Below, piece by piece: positions 49,427 through 58,033 of a DNA stretch of 64,000 nt. Under the pieces are notes generated by a model that saw nothing but the letters and a program-made list of their open reading frames with translations, ran no database searches and was not told the origin of the DNA. Origin of the DNA: DATMNI01 sp035570275 (lineage in GTDB: Bacteria; Acidobacteriota; Terriglobia; Bryobacterales; Bryobacteraceae); assembly GCA_035570275.1 (NCBI GenBank), contig DATMNI010000233.1, positions 1 to 64,000 of the forward strand, in the 5' to 3' direction. Numbering within the stretch: position 1 is the first letter of the stretch; each line of letters begins with the position of its first letter. A program made the translations under genes and the position numbers.

Positions 49427-51100
49427 ATGTCAACGAGTGCTATCGCCATTGAAAACCTGCAAACTACCGGCCGAACATGGACACAGACGCTTCATGAGTG
49501 GGTGACCACGGTCGATCACAAACGGCTCGGCATTCTCTACATCCTCTACGCGCTGTCCTATCTGGTCATCGCCGGCGTCGAAGCCTTGATCATGCGCATC
49601 CAGTTGATGCATTCGCACAACACTTTTGTCTCGCCGCAGGTCTTCAACCGGATGTTCACGATGCACGGAACCACGATGATCTTCTTCGTGGCCATGCCGG
49701 TTCTCTTCGGCTTTGCGAATTACCTTGTGCCGCTGATGATCGGCGCGCGCGATATGGCATTTCCCCGGCTGAACGCATTCAGTTTCTGGTTGACCGCGCT
49801 CGGCGGGCTGCTGCTCTACTTCAGTTTTCTCGGCGGCAGCGGCCTATACGGCGCCGGAAATGCACCCGACGCCGGCTGGTGGGCATACGCGCCGCTGCCC
49901 GCGAAGGCGTTCTCGCCGGGCCACAGCTCGGATTATTGGACCATCGCTCTGCTGGTCTCGGGATTCGGCAGCATCGGTACCGCCATCAATATCCTTGCCA
50001 CCGTTCTATGCATGCGATGCCCCGGAATGCACCTCGGCCGCATGCCCCTGCTGGTATGGCTCAACCTGGTGATGTCCGGAATGATTCTGATTGCGGTGAC
50101 TCCGCTATCTGCGGCTCAAATCATGCTGCTGGTCGATCGTTACCTGGGCGGCCACTTCTTCGATACCCAAGCCGGCGGGTCAGCCACGCTGTGGATGCAC
50201 TTCTTCTGGATCTTCGGACATCCCGAAGTCTACATTCTGATTCTGCCCTCCTTTGCGTTTATCTCGGAGATCGTTCCGGTGTTTTCCCGGAAACCGATTT
50301 TCGGTTACCCCGTCATGGTCGCGGCTACAGTCTTCATCGGCTTCGTGAGCATGAGCGTCTGGGCGCACCATATGTTCACCGTGGGGATGAACTCCTACGC
50401 CAATAGCTTCTTCACGATTACCTCCATGGCGGTGGGGATCCCGACCGGCATCAAGATTTTCAACTGGCTCGGCACCATGTGGGGTGGACGCATCCAATTC
50501 AAGACGCCGATGCTGTTCGCCATCGGATTCCTTTTTCAGTTCCTGATTGCCGGACTCACCGGAATCATGCTCGCCTCGTCGCCTTTTGACTGGCAGCTTA
50601 GTCTCTCGTACTTTGTGGTGGCGCACTTTCACTATGTGATCGTCGGTGGAATTCTGTTCGCGCTTTTCGCAGCGTTCTATTACTGGTACCCGAAAATGAC
50701 TGGCCGATTGCTCAGTGAACGCCTCGGCAAATGGCATTTCTGGCTTTTCGTGATCGGCTTTCACCTGACGTTCGATGTGATGCACATCCCCGGAATTCTC
50801 GGCATGCCCCGCCGTATCTACACCTACGAGCCAGGTCGCGGCTGGGACACTTTGAACCTGATCGTCACGATTGGCACGTTTATCCAGGCCGTAGCGATCC
50901 TGGTGTTCGTGTGGAACCTGGTCGTCTCTTATTGCAAGGGCGCCAAGGCAGGAAACGATCCCTGGGACGCATGGACTCTCGAATGGTCGGTAACGTCCCC
51001 GCCGCCCGCCTATAACTTTGCGTCCATCCCGATAGTCGCGAGCCGCCGGCCGTTGTGGGACCAGAAACATCCGGAAGATCCGGACAGCCGCTATGAGTGA
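49427..51100 (+). CDS. coxA: Cytochrome c oxidase subunit I
   Basis: This 557-residue, twelve-helix protein carries the heme a/a3-CuB ligands: a His in MFTMHGTTMIF, GHPEVYI (CuB His and the D-channel Glu), SVWAHHMFTVGM (the CuB His pair) and the heme pair in AHFHYVIVGG. A T..IPTGIKIF segment supplies K-channel residues. This is the A-type heme-copper oxidase core that reduces oxygen to water and pumps protons. The start has GGAG upstream (GGAATTGGAGACCGGAC). It is encoded between subunits II and III. Confidence 0.96.
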   Translation: MSTSAIAIENLQTTGRTWTQTLHEWVTTVDHKRLGILYILYALSYLVIAGVEALIMRIQLMHSHNTFVSPQVFNRMFTMHGTTMIFFVAMPVLFGFANYLVPLMIGARDMAFPRLNAFSFWLTALGGLLLYFSFLGGSGLYGAGNAPDAGWWAYAPLPAKAFSPGHSSDYWTIALLVSGFGSIGTAINILATVLCMRCPGMHLGRMPLLVWLNLVMSGMILIAVTPLSAAQIMLLVDRYLGGHFFDTQAGGSATLWMHFFWIFGHPEVYILILPSFAFISEIVPVFSRKPIFGYPVMVAATVFIGFVSMSVWAHHMFTVGMNSYANSFFTITSMAVGIPTGIKIFNWLGTMWGGRIQFKTPMLFAIGFLFQFLIAGLTGIMLASSPFDWQLSLSYFVVAHFHYVIVGGILFALFAAFYYWYPKMTGRLLSERLGKWHFWLFVIGFHLTFDVMHIPGILGMPRRIYTYEPGRGWDTLNLIVTIGTFIQAVAILVFVWNLVVSYCKGAKAGNDPWDAWTLEWSVTSPPPAYNFASIPIVASRRPLWDQKHPEDPDSRYE

Positions 51101-51112
51101 AGGGAGCCAGTA

Positions 51113-51709
51113 ATGAGCGCACTTACGATTCCGATACCTGAGTTACCCCGACCCTGGAACCTTCCGAATCGCGGTAAGGTCGCCATGGCAGCTCTCATCG
51201 TTGCCGAGTCGGCCATCTTCACCATCTTCGTCGTGGCCTATCTCTACTACGTAGGCAAGAGCCTCTCGGGACCTACTCCCAGGGAAGTGCTCGAAACTCC
51301 GGTCTTCTACACCATCTGTCTGTTGTCGAGCAGTCTGACGGTGCACCTCGCGGCAAAGTACCTGGAACGCGGCAGGCGGAGCGCATTCCTGGCTTTATGG
51401 TTCCTGACCTTTGTTCTGGGCGGCCTCTTTCTGTTCGGCACGGGCCAGGAATGGCACCGTCTGATCTACGAACACGGGCTGACCATATCCACGAATCTCT
51501 TTGGAACGACTTATTATTCGATGGTCGGCCTGCACGCCTTTCACCTGACGGCGGGTCTGGTCATGCTCGGGACCGTGCTCATCTTCGGTCTGTCTGGCCG
51601 TGTCGGGCAGGATCAATCCGCTCGCGTCGGAGTGCTTGGGATGTACTGGCACTTTGTGGATGCCGTTTGGGTGGTCGTGTTTACCGTGGTTTATATTCTG
51701 GGGCGCTGA
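51113..51709 (+). CDS. coxC: Cytochrome c oxidase subunit III
   Basis: This 198-residue protein has five membrane helices and the family motifs ESAIFTIFVVAYLYYVGKS, GTTYYSMVGLHAFHLTAGL and YWHFVDAVWVVVFTVVYI. Short five-helix subunit III forms are typical of caa3-type oxidases. It stabilises subunit I and its proton uptake. It starts 12 bases after coxA with GAAGGGAG upstream. Confidence 0.93.
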   Translation: MSALTIPIPELPRPWNLPNRGKVAMAALIVAESAIFTIFVVAYLYYVGKSLSGPTPREVLETPVFYTICLLSSSLTVHLAAKYLERGRRSAFLALWFLTFVLGGLFLFGTGQEWHRLIYEHGLTISTNLFGTTYYSMVGLHAFHLTAGLVMLGTVLIFGLSGRVGQDQSARVGVLGMYWHFVDAVWVVVFTVVYILGR

Positions 51710-51718
51710 GGAGAAGAA

Positions 51719-52582
51719 ATGGCAACGCTTCAAACAGTCGAACCAATCGAGCAGGGCTCTAAGCGGCCAAGCGAGATCGAGGTGCCGGCATCCACCGCCT
51801 GGCCCATGGTTTTGGCCTTTGGATTCACCTTAATGTTCGCGGGTCTGCTGACCAGCATGTCAGTGAGCGTATTAGGCGCGGTCTTGACAGTCGCAGGCTG
51901 TGCCGGCTGGTTCCGGGAAGTCCTGCCGCGTGAACACGAAGAAGTCGTACCCGTTTTGCCGGACGAGCTACGGGCTGTCACGACGCGGCGCGAAGTCGAA
52001 CGGATCCCGGTTGCGCCAGATCAGTTGCGCGTCTGGCTTCCCCTCCATACCCACCCAATATCGGCGGGGGTGAAAGGCGGATTGGCCGGAGGCGTAGCCA
52101 TGGCTGTGCTGGCCTGCGCCTATGGTCTGCTCAAGGCGCACAGCATCTGGTATCCGATTAATCTGCTCGCTGCGTCGGTCTATGCGGAATCGGTGAAACT
52201 CGGGTCCGCCCAGTTGTATTCGTTTCATGCGGAGAGCTTCGCGGTGGCTTTGTTCCTGCACGCGCTGGTGTCCACGGCGGTGGGGTTGCTCTATGGCGCA
52301 ATGCTTCCCATGTTCGCCCGAAGGCCCATCGTCCTCGGAGGGCTGATCGGCCCGGTGCTGTGGTCGGGGCTGCTGTACTCGATGTTGTCCCTCCTGAACC
52401 CTCTGCTGGAGAGCCATATCGACTGGTTCTGGTTCATGGCTTCGCAGGTGGCCTTCGGCATCGTCGCCGGCATCGTGGTGGTGCGGCATCCGCAAGTGCC
52501 GACGCGCGAGAACATATCCTTCGCGGTGCGCGCGGGAGTAGAGGCGCCAGGAATGATTCCGCCACGAGGAAGAGAGGAATAG
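51719..52582 (+). CDS. Membrane protein of the oxidase operon, unknown function
   Basis: This 287-residue protein has two hydrophobic segments at about 30-65 (MVLAFGFTLMFAGLLTSMSV), a hydrophilic stretch at 70-110, then five or so more spans (GGVAMAVLACAYGLLKAHSI, SFAVALFLHALVSTAVGLLY, GGLIGPVLWSGLLYSMLSLL, QVAFGIVAGIVVV). The first part resembles oxidase subunit IV in size and place; the rest is extra. It is 9 bases after coxC and 2 before the diheme gene. It is probably an accessory subunit of the oxidase or bc complex. Confidence 0.72.
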   Translation: MATLQTVEPIEQGSKRPSEIEVPASTAWPMVLAFGFTLMFAGLLTSMSVSVLGAVLTVAGCAGWFREVLPREHEEVVPVLPDELRAVTTRREVERIPVAPDQLRVWLPLHTHPISAGVKGGLAGGVAMAVLACAYGLLKAHSIWYPINLLAASVYAESVKLGSAQLYSFHAESFAVALFLHALVSTAVGLLYGAMLPMFARRPIVLGGLIGPVLWSGLLYSMLSLLNPLLESHIDWFWFMASQVAFGIVAGIVVVRHPQVPTRENISFAVRAGVEAPGMIPPRGREE

Positions 52583-52584
52583 CC

Positions 52585-53340
52585 GTGAACTCATTCCGTT
52601 TTCTTTATCTAATCGCGGCGCCGGGAGCCGTGCTGCTCTCCGGCCTGCTTGCCGGTTGCGGAACGCCGCATGGCCAGCCTCGCAGCGGTTCGGAGACCTT
52701 GGCGCCGAGCGAGGTGTTGGAATTCAGCGCACTGTACGCGGAGAACTGCGCCGGTTGTCACGGACAGGAAGGCCGCGGAGGCGCGGCCATTGCTCTGGCC
52801 GATCCGGTGTATCTGGCCATCGTGGACGAACCAGCCATTCGCAAAGTCATCGCCAACGGCGTGCGGGGAACTGCCATGCCGGCCTTTGCCGAGAGCGCTG
52901 GCGGGCTGCTCACCGCCAAGCAGATCGATGCCATCACGCAAGGAATCCGGTCACAGTGGAGCAGGCCCGGTATCCTCGACGGCGCCAATCCGCCATCTTA
53001 CGCCGCGAAATCCGCCGGCGACGGGCAACGGGGCGAAGCCGTGTACAAGACCTGGTGCGAATCCTGTCACGGCCCTGATGGCCGCGGCGGGTCCAAGGGC
53101 AGCGCTATCACCAACGACTCCTTTCTGGCCCTGGTCAGCGACCAGGGATTGCGGACGATCGTCATCGCCGGCCGCCCGGAACTGGGAGCGCCGGATTGGC
53201 GCGGCAACGTGCGCGGCAAACCGATGTCGGACCAGGACGTCACCGACGCAGTTGCCTGGCTGGCCTCGCACCGCTCTCAAGTCCCTGGGCAACCATACTC
53301 CGCTTCCAATTACGCTCAGCACCTGGAGCCAAAACCATGA
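52585..53340 (+). CDS. Diheme cytochrome c lipoprotein
   Basis: A GTG start at 52585 follows AGAGAGGAATAG; the longer frame from 52360 belongs to the previous gene's DNA. The 251-residue protein has a lipoprotein signal with lipobox LLAGC (Cys25), then two class I cytochrome c domains with CAGCH (55-59) and CESCH (158-162), each followed by a Met-containing strand (GTAMPAF, GKPMSDQ). It is probably membrane-tethered and carries electrons between the Rieske/b complex and the oxidase. Its stop overlaps the Rieske start (ATGA). Confidence 0.92.
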   Translation: MNSFRFLYLIAAPGAVLLSGLLAGCGTPHGQPRSGSETLAPSEVLEFSALYAENCAGCHGQEGRGGAAIALADPVYLAIVDEPAIRKVIANGVRGTAMPAFAESAGGLLTAKQIDAITQGIRSQWSRPGILDGANPPSYAAKSAGDGQRGEAVYKTWCESCHGPDGRGGSKGSAITNDSFLALVSDQGLRTIVIAGRPELGAPDWRGNVRGKPMSDQDVTDAVAWLASHRSQVPGQPYSASNYAQHLEPKP

Positions 53341-53891
53341 AAAACGATACCACCATCTCCCGACGCGGGCTGTTCATGAAATTGGGCATTCTCTTCAACG
53401 GACTGGTAGCGACGGCGCTCGCCGTGCCAATCGGGCGGTTTCTGTTATCGTCGATTACACGCGGGCGTGCCAACGGCTACCTGGACTGGGTGTCTCTCGG
53501 CCCCATAAGCGAATTTCCCGAGGGCGAGACTCGCCTCGCCACCTTCCGCAATCCGCTTGTGATGCCGACCGACGGCAAGACCGTGGATACGGCTTGTTGG
53601 GTGCGGCGGGTCGAAGGCGATAAATTCCAGGTCTTCGCCGTCAACTGCGCGCACCTGGGTTGTCCGGTCCGATGGTTTCCGCAATCCGGCCTGTTCCTTT
53701 GCCCCTGTCATGGCGGAGCCTATTACCGTGACGGCGCCCGGGCCTCGGGTCCGCCGGAGCGCGGTTTGTTTGAATACCCGTACAAGGTTCAGAACGGCCT
53801 GATTACCATCCAGGCCGGTGAGTTGCCCACACCAGGCCCGAGCGCGGCCCTCATTAATATCAAAACCGGAAAGGACCAATCATGCGCCTGA
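53337..53891 (+). CDS. Rieske 2Fe-2S protein of a bc-type complex
   Basis: The ATG at 53337 overlaps the diheme gene's stop. The 184-residue protein has a Tat-like SRRGLF (8-13) and one membrane helix (about 17-40). The cluster motifs are complete: CAHLGC (Cys104, His106, Cys109) and CPCHGG (Cys122, Cys124, His125). It passes electrons from quinol to a cytochrome c. The last codons overlap the cytochrome b start by ten bases, so the subunits are translationally coupled. Confidence 0.94.
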   Translation: MKNDTTISRRGLFMKLGILFNGLVATALAVPIGRFLLSSITRGRANGYLDWVSLGPISEFPEGETRLATFRNPLVMPTDGKTVDTACWVRRVEGDKFQVFAVNCAHLGCPVRWFPQSGLFLCPCHGGAYYRDGARASGPPERGLFEYPYKVQNGLITIQAGELPTPGPSAALINIKTGKDQSCA

Positions 53892-55345
53892 TTTCGCAGC
53901 TCGGAGAGTGGTTCGACCAGCGCTTACAACTCGCCGCGCCCATTCGCGAAGCCTCCGAACATCCTGTGCCTCGAAACACCGCAAGCTGGTGGTATGTATT
54001 CGGGAGCGCGGCGCTGGTCGTCTTCCTGCTTCAACTCGCGACCGGAGTTATGCTGGCCCTGACCTATGTCCCCTCAGCCGGAGAGGCGTGGGGCAGCCTT
54101 CAGGCGCTCAACCACGATATCACTCTCGGCTGGTTCATCCGCGCGCTGCACGGCTGGGGTTCGAACTTCATGGTGGCGATCGTTCTCATCCACATGATGC
54201 AGGTCTTTCTCTTCGGCGCGTACAAGTTTCCGCGAGAGCTCACCTGGATCGTTGGCATATTCCTCTTGCTGATGACACTCGGCATGGCATTCAGCGGGCA
54301 GGTGCTGCGCTTCGATCAGGACGCATATTGGGGCTTGGGGATCGGCGCGTCCATCGCCAGCCGTGTGCCATTTGTCGGGCCCGCGGTAGTGAAGTTGATG
54401 CTGGGCGGGCCCATCATCGCCGGCGCCACGCTATCCCGGTTCTTTGCCCTGCATGTCTTCGTGATTCCAGGAATGCTGATCGGTTTCGTATGCCTGCACG
54501 TTTTGATGGTGCTGAAGCTGGGAATCAACGAATGGCCCATGCCGGGGCGCATCGTAAAGCGGGCGACCTATCTTGGCGAGTATCACGAATTGACGAAGAG
54601 GGATGGCGCGCCGTTCGTTCCCTACGCCATCTGGAAAGATCTGTTCTTCGCGGCGTTCATCCTCCTGGCCGTCGCCGCCTGCGCGCTCTGGTTCGGTCCG
54701 TTTGGGCCGACCGGCAGGCCGGATCCCACCATTATTCAGACCGTGCCGAAACCCGATTACTTTTTCTTGTGGCTCTACGCCTTGCTCTCGCTGCTCCCGC
54801 CCTCTATGGAGACTCCCGCGCTTCTGATTGGTCCGGTCGTGGTCATCCTCGGATTGCTTCTGCTTCCGTTTCTGTCCGGCGAAGGAGAGAAAAGCTGGCG
54901 AAGAAGGCCGATTGCGGTCCTGACGGTGCTGTTACTCGCGATCACGCTCGGAACGTTTACCCATCTCGCGGAGTACACGCCTTGGAGCCCGCAGATGAAC
55001 GCCTGGAGCGGCGCAGTGGTGCCGGCGCGATTCTTGCACGGCACAACCGCCCTGGAGCGGCAAGGCGCGCTCGTGTTCCAAGGGAAGCAGTGCCGCAACT
55101 GCCATTCCCTTGCGGAGAGCGGTGGGCAGAGAGGTCCGTCTCTCGACAGCGTTGCGGTTCGGCTCACGCCGGATCAACTCATCCGCCAGGTGATCCAGGG
55201 CGGCGGCAACATGCCCGCCTACGGCAAGAATCTGAGCCCGGCGGAAACCACCGCGCTCGTAGCATTTCTCGAAACGCTGCATCCGGCCGGGCAAGCCGCC
55301 GCGCGCGATGCTTCCCGCGATGTGGTTCTTCAGGATCGGCAATAG
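53882..55345 (+). CDS. Cytochrome b of a bc-type complex with fused C-terminal cytochrome c
   Basis: This 487-residue protein combines the b6-like four-helix part with heme ligands His90, His104, His191 and His206, a subunit-IV-like part (about 250-360) and a C-terminal monoheme cytochrome c with CRNCH at 404-408. The quinol-oxidation motif, PEWY in most family members, reads PDYF at 291-294. Fusing the c heme to cytochrome b removes the need for a separate cytochrome c1. It follows the Rieske gene with overlap, and ctaG starts nine bases on. Confidence 0.92.
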   Translation: MRLISQLGEWFDQRLQLAAPIREASEHPVPRNTASWWYVFGSAALVVFLLQLATGVMLALTYVPSAGEAWGSLQALNHDITLGWFIRALHGWGSNFMVAIVLIHMMQVFLFGAYKFPRELTWIVGIFLLLMTLGMAFSGQVLRFDQDAYWGLGIGASIASRVPFVGPAVVKLMLGGPIIAGATLSRFFALHVFVIPGMLIGFVCLHVLMVLKLGINEWPMPGRIVKRATYLGEYHELTKRDGAPFVPYAIWKDLFFAAFILLAVAACALWFGPFGPTGRPDPTIIQTVPKPDYFFLWLYALLSLLPPSMETPALLIGPVVVILGLLLLPFLSGEGEKSWRRRPIAVLTVLLLAITLGTFTHLAEYTPWSPQMNAWSGAVVPARFLHGTTALERQGALVFQGKQCRNCHSLAESGGQRGPSLDSVAVRLTPDQLIRQVIQGGGNMPAYGKNLSPAETTALVAFLETLHPAGQAAARDASRDVVLQDRQ

Positions 55346-55354
55346 AGATTTGCG

Positions 55355-56146
55355 ATGACACTTGCGCTTACGCTGGTCATACTCTTCCTGGCAGTGCTCT
55401 ACTTGCGGGGATGGCTTCATGCGCGCTCCGCTTCCGTGAAGCGCATTCCGGTCTGGCGCGCCGCCAGTTTCTTTCTCGGTCTCTTCTGCACGTGGGTCGC
55501 AGCGGCTTCTCCCGTTGCGTATCTCGACGGGAAAATGCTGACGGCCCACATGGTTCAACATCTGCTGCTCATGACGTTCGCGCCTCCGTTGATCTGGTTG
55601 GGAGCACCCGTGCTGGCGATGTTGTACCCCCTCCGGGCCGCGTGCCCGCTGTTCCGATGGCCGCCGCTCGAAAAGCTCGGGAGCATCCTCGCCCACCCCG
55701 CGGTTTGCTGGCTGTCCGCTGCCGCCGCGCTGGTGATCTGGCATATTCCGGCGCTGTTTCGTCTGGGGATGCAGTCGCAGACCTGGCATTTGATCGAGCA
55801 CGCGTCTTTCCTGGTTACGGGCCTTCTTTTCTGGTGGCCCGTCGTCCAGCCCTGGCCAAGTCTCCCAAGGTGGCCTCGATGGACCATGCTCCTTTACCTC
55901 TTTCTCGCCACCCTGCCGTGCGACGTCCTTTCCGGATTGCTCGTGTTCTCCGACCGGGTCGCCTACCCGATGTACCTCTGCATGCCGCAAAAGTCCGGCC
56001 TTTCGGCACTCGAAGACCAGCAGTGCGCGGCCGCCTTAATGTGGACCTGCGTCACGGTGGTTTTTCTCGTGGCCGGAACAATTCTATCTATGCAGTTGCT
56101 CTCGCCGCGGAATTCCCGAGAGGTCATGGAGGTTGTGTCCATATGA
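55355..56146 (+). CDS. ctaG: Caa3-type oxidase copper-assembly protein CtaG
   Basis: This 263-residue protein of about seven spans matches the caa3_CtaG family: DGKMLTAHMVQHLLLMTFAP, HIPALFRLGMQSQTWHLIEH, and a SGLLVFSDRVAYPMYL segment. CtaG proteins help insert copper into the oxidase. It is followed, with ATGA overlap at 56143-56146, by a tiny membrane-protein ORF, then by ctaB. Confidence 0.9.
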   Translation: MTLALTLVILFLAVLYLRGWLHARSASVKRIPVWRAASFFLGLFCTWVAAASPVAYLDGKMLTAHMVQHLLLMTFAPPLIWLGAPVLAMLYPLRAACPLFRWPPLEKLGSILAHPAVCWLSAAAALVIWHIPALFRLGMQSQTWHLIEHASFLVTGLLFWWPVVQPWPSLPRWPRWTMLLYLFLATLPCDVLSGLLVFSDRVAYPMYLCMPQKSGLSALEDQQCAAALMWTCVTVVFLVAGTILSMQLLSPRNSREVMEVVSI

Positions 56147-56289
56147 TGCCGACTCAACTCGCCGCCTCACTTGTCGAAATGGCGCCGACCCCCGTCATGG
56201 TGATCTCCTATTGGGGCTACGTCGCGTTTCTGCCCATATTCATCGTGGCTTTTGCGATCCACGGCTGGCTGATCCGGCCGAAGAGGTGA
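56143..56289 (+). CDS. 48-residue single-span membrane protein of the oxidase operon
   Basis: The ATG at 56143 overlaps the ctaG stop. The product has a short N-terminal stretch (MMPTQLAASLVEMAPTPVMV) and one membrane helix (WGYVAFLPIFIVAFAIHGWL), ending IRPKR. Coupling to ctaG and a Shine-Dalgarno-bearing start of ctaB four bases after its stop make it likely to be real. It resembles the small accessory subunits of oxidases in size and topology, but I cannot name a family. Confidence 0.65.
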   Translation: MMPTQLAASLVEMAPTPVMVISYWGYVAFLPIFIVAFAIHGWLIRPKR

Positions 56290-56293
56290 GTCC

Positions 56294-57145
56294 ATGCGAG
56301 ACTATCTGGAGTTGACCAAGCCGCGAATCACTCTACTCATTCTGACCTGCACCGCGGTTGGCTACTTTCTTGGCGGCGGGATCTCGTTTCACTGGACGAT
56401 GCTGCTTCACGCTCTCCTCGGCACCGCTCTGCTGGCGTCTGGAACGGCAGCGCTCAATCAATGGTATGAGGTGGACTCCGACGCCAAGATGCGGCGGACC
56501 CGCATGCGCCCCATGCCTGCCGGAAGGATGAAACGAAGCCATGGGTTTGTGTTTGGCGTGCTGTTGTCCGCCGGCGGTTTCGTGGAACTGTGGAGCGGAA
56601 CCAATCTGCTGGCGGCCGCCCTGGGCTTGTTCACGCTCCTCAGTTATTTGCTTCTGTACACACCCCTGAAACAACGCTCGCCAATATGCACGACCGTGGG
56701 CGCGATCCCTGGCGCGATGCCTCCGCTCATTGGCTACGCGGCCGCGGCTGGGAGACTCGACGCGCAGGCGGTGGCGTTGTTCCTGATTCTATTCGTCTGG
56801 CAGTTCCCGCACTTCGACGCCATCGCCTGGATGTATCGCGAAGACTATGCCCGTGGCGGAATCCGGATGTTGCCCGTGGTCGAGCCGGACGGCGAGTCCA
56901 CCGCCAGGCGCGTGGTGGTCTGCTCGCTCTTGTTGATCCCGATCAGCCTGCTGCCCAGCCTCCTGGGTATGACCGGCCTGGTATACGCGGCCGCCGCCAT
57001 CGCCGCCGGCCTTGGATTGCTTTACTTTGGTGTGCGGTTGGGACGCGAGAAGAGCGTCGCTCGCGCGCACGCCGTATTGCTCGCGTCCGTTTTCTACCTT
57101 CCCGCGCTGCTCGCCGTTATGGTCTTGGACCGGCGCCTCCTTTGA
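56294..57145 (+). CDS. ctaB: Heme O synthase (protoheme IX farnesyltransferase)
   Basis: This 283-residue UbiA-family protein has about eight or nine spans. The first prenyl-diphosphate site is NQWYEVDSDAKMRRTRMRPM and a second Asp-rich loop is AWMYREDYARGG. It opens LELTKPRITLLILTC. It adds a farnesyl group to heme b to make heme O, the precursor of heme A for the oxidase encoded upstream. A CtaA heme A synthase is not seen in the window. Confidence 0.93.
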   Translation: MRDYLELTKPRITLLILTCTAVGYFLGGGISFHWTMLLHALLGTALLASGTAALNQWYEVDSDAKMRRTRMRPMPAGRMKRSHGFVFGVLLSAGGFVELWSGTNLLAAALGLFTLLSYLLLYTPLKQRSPICTTVGAIPGAMPPLIGYAAAAGRLDAQAVALFLILFVWQFPHFDAIAWMYREDYARGGIRMLPVVEPDGESTARRVVVCSLLLIPISLLPSLLGMTGLVYAAAAIAAGLGLLYFGVRLGREKSVARAHAVLLASVFYLPALLAVMVLDRRLL

Positions 57146-57148
57146 GCG

Positions 57149-57634
57149 ATGACACCACTACGAAGTCTGGTCGCCAAAGACAGCCCCCTATCTGTAGAAC
57201 ACTCGGCGCGGACGGCAGGCGCCGCGGTCGCTTCGCTCCTGGTAGCCCAACTGATCCGGCTTCCGGAGGCCTACTGGGCCGGGATCACAACCCTGGCTAT
57301 TATGCAGTCGACGACGGAAGCAACACTACCTAGCGCCATTCAGTACTTCGCGGGAACCGCGGTGGGCGCCGCCATTGGAGGATGGGCCAGCGCCCACTTT
57401 CCCGGGAACCCTTTCGCTTTCGGTGCATGCGCCTTCATCATGGGAACCCTCTTCGTGCCGTTCCGGCTGGAGCGCAACGCCTATCGAACCGCCAGCATCA
57501 CACTGGCAGTCGTAATGCTGCTGCGGACGCACAGCGGATGGACCATAGCGGTCCACCGGTTCTTTGAAGTCTCCGTGGGAATTGCGGTAGGTCTGGCGAT
57601 CAGTGCCCTGTGGCCCGAACACCGCGTGGGGTAA
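57149..57634 (+). CDS. FUSC-like small membrane protein
   Basis: This 161-residue protein has about five hydrophobic segments and begins HSARTAGAAVASLLVAQLIR, with YWAGITTLAIMQSTTEAT and a closing VSVGIAVGLAISALWPEHR, which fits the FUSC/aromatic-acid-exporter membrane half. It lacks the soluble C-terminal part of larger members. It starts four bases after ctaB, so it is likely co-transcribed, though its link with respiration is unclear. Confidence 0.78.
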   Translation: MTPLRSLVAKDSPLSVEHSARTAGAAVASLLVAQLIRLPEAYWAGITTLAIMQSTTEATLPSAIQYFAGTAVGAAIGGWASAHFPGNPFAFGACAFIMGTLFVPFRLERNAYRTASITLAVVMLLRTHSGWTIAVHRFFEVSVGIAVGLAISALWPEHRVG

Positions 57635-58033
57635 GCTTTTGTGGGGCAGATTGGCAATCTGCGGCGGATTGGCAATCCGCCTGCTTGTAGCTGTGCATAA
57701 AGCCTCGGGAGGCGGATTGCCAATCCGCCGCAGGTTAACAACCCATAGGCGTTAAATAACGCCGTTGCCGAAATGACAGTCACTGCGCGCGACCGAGTCT
57801 CAGGCCCGCGCTGATTGGAACTTCCCCCAGAAGGCCGTTTGGGGCCAGTGTACGAGTGGGGGACGATCCACTCGGAGGCAGGCGATGTTTCCCTGAAGTC
57901 GCTTTGGGTAAGCTTCCGCATGTCCGAAAAGCGAATCAAGACTGGCAACTTCCCGAAGCCGAGCTCGGTTGCGTCCTATACCGGCTTCGTTATGCCTAGA
58001 ATCACTGAAAACCATTAGTCCAAAGCTCGGACA
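57635..58033. other. Repeat-rich intergenic region
   Basis: Between convergent stops at 57634 and 58034 lies a palindrome cluster (57646-57755) and a CCAGAA..CCGTT..GGCCAG string (57827-57849). Minus-strand reading near 57800-57860 gives HWPQTAFWGKFQSARA, a patch of possible coding debris also echoed at 23-53 and 638-657. No intact gene is seen. Confidence 0.45.
57646..57755. repeat. Palindrome cluster with GGCGGATTGGCAATCCGCC-type units
   Basis: Three palindromes occur: GCAGATTGGCAATCTGC (57646-57662), GGCGGATTGGCAATCCGCC (57663-57681) and GGCGGATTGCCAATCCGCC (57711-57729). They are followed by GTTAACAACCCATAGGCGTT (57735-57754), part of a segment shared, reversed, with 59973-59994. The cluster lies after the last gene of the respiratory operon and could also act in mRNA 3'-end stability. 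Confidence 0.75.

Noticed and set aside
53818..56289. Plus-strand frame of 823 codons across cytochrome b and ctaG
   Set aside because: It is the third frame of real overlapping genes; its product is Arg/Pro/Ser-rich without any domain. Only its last 48 codons are kept, as the small membrane protein.
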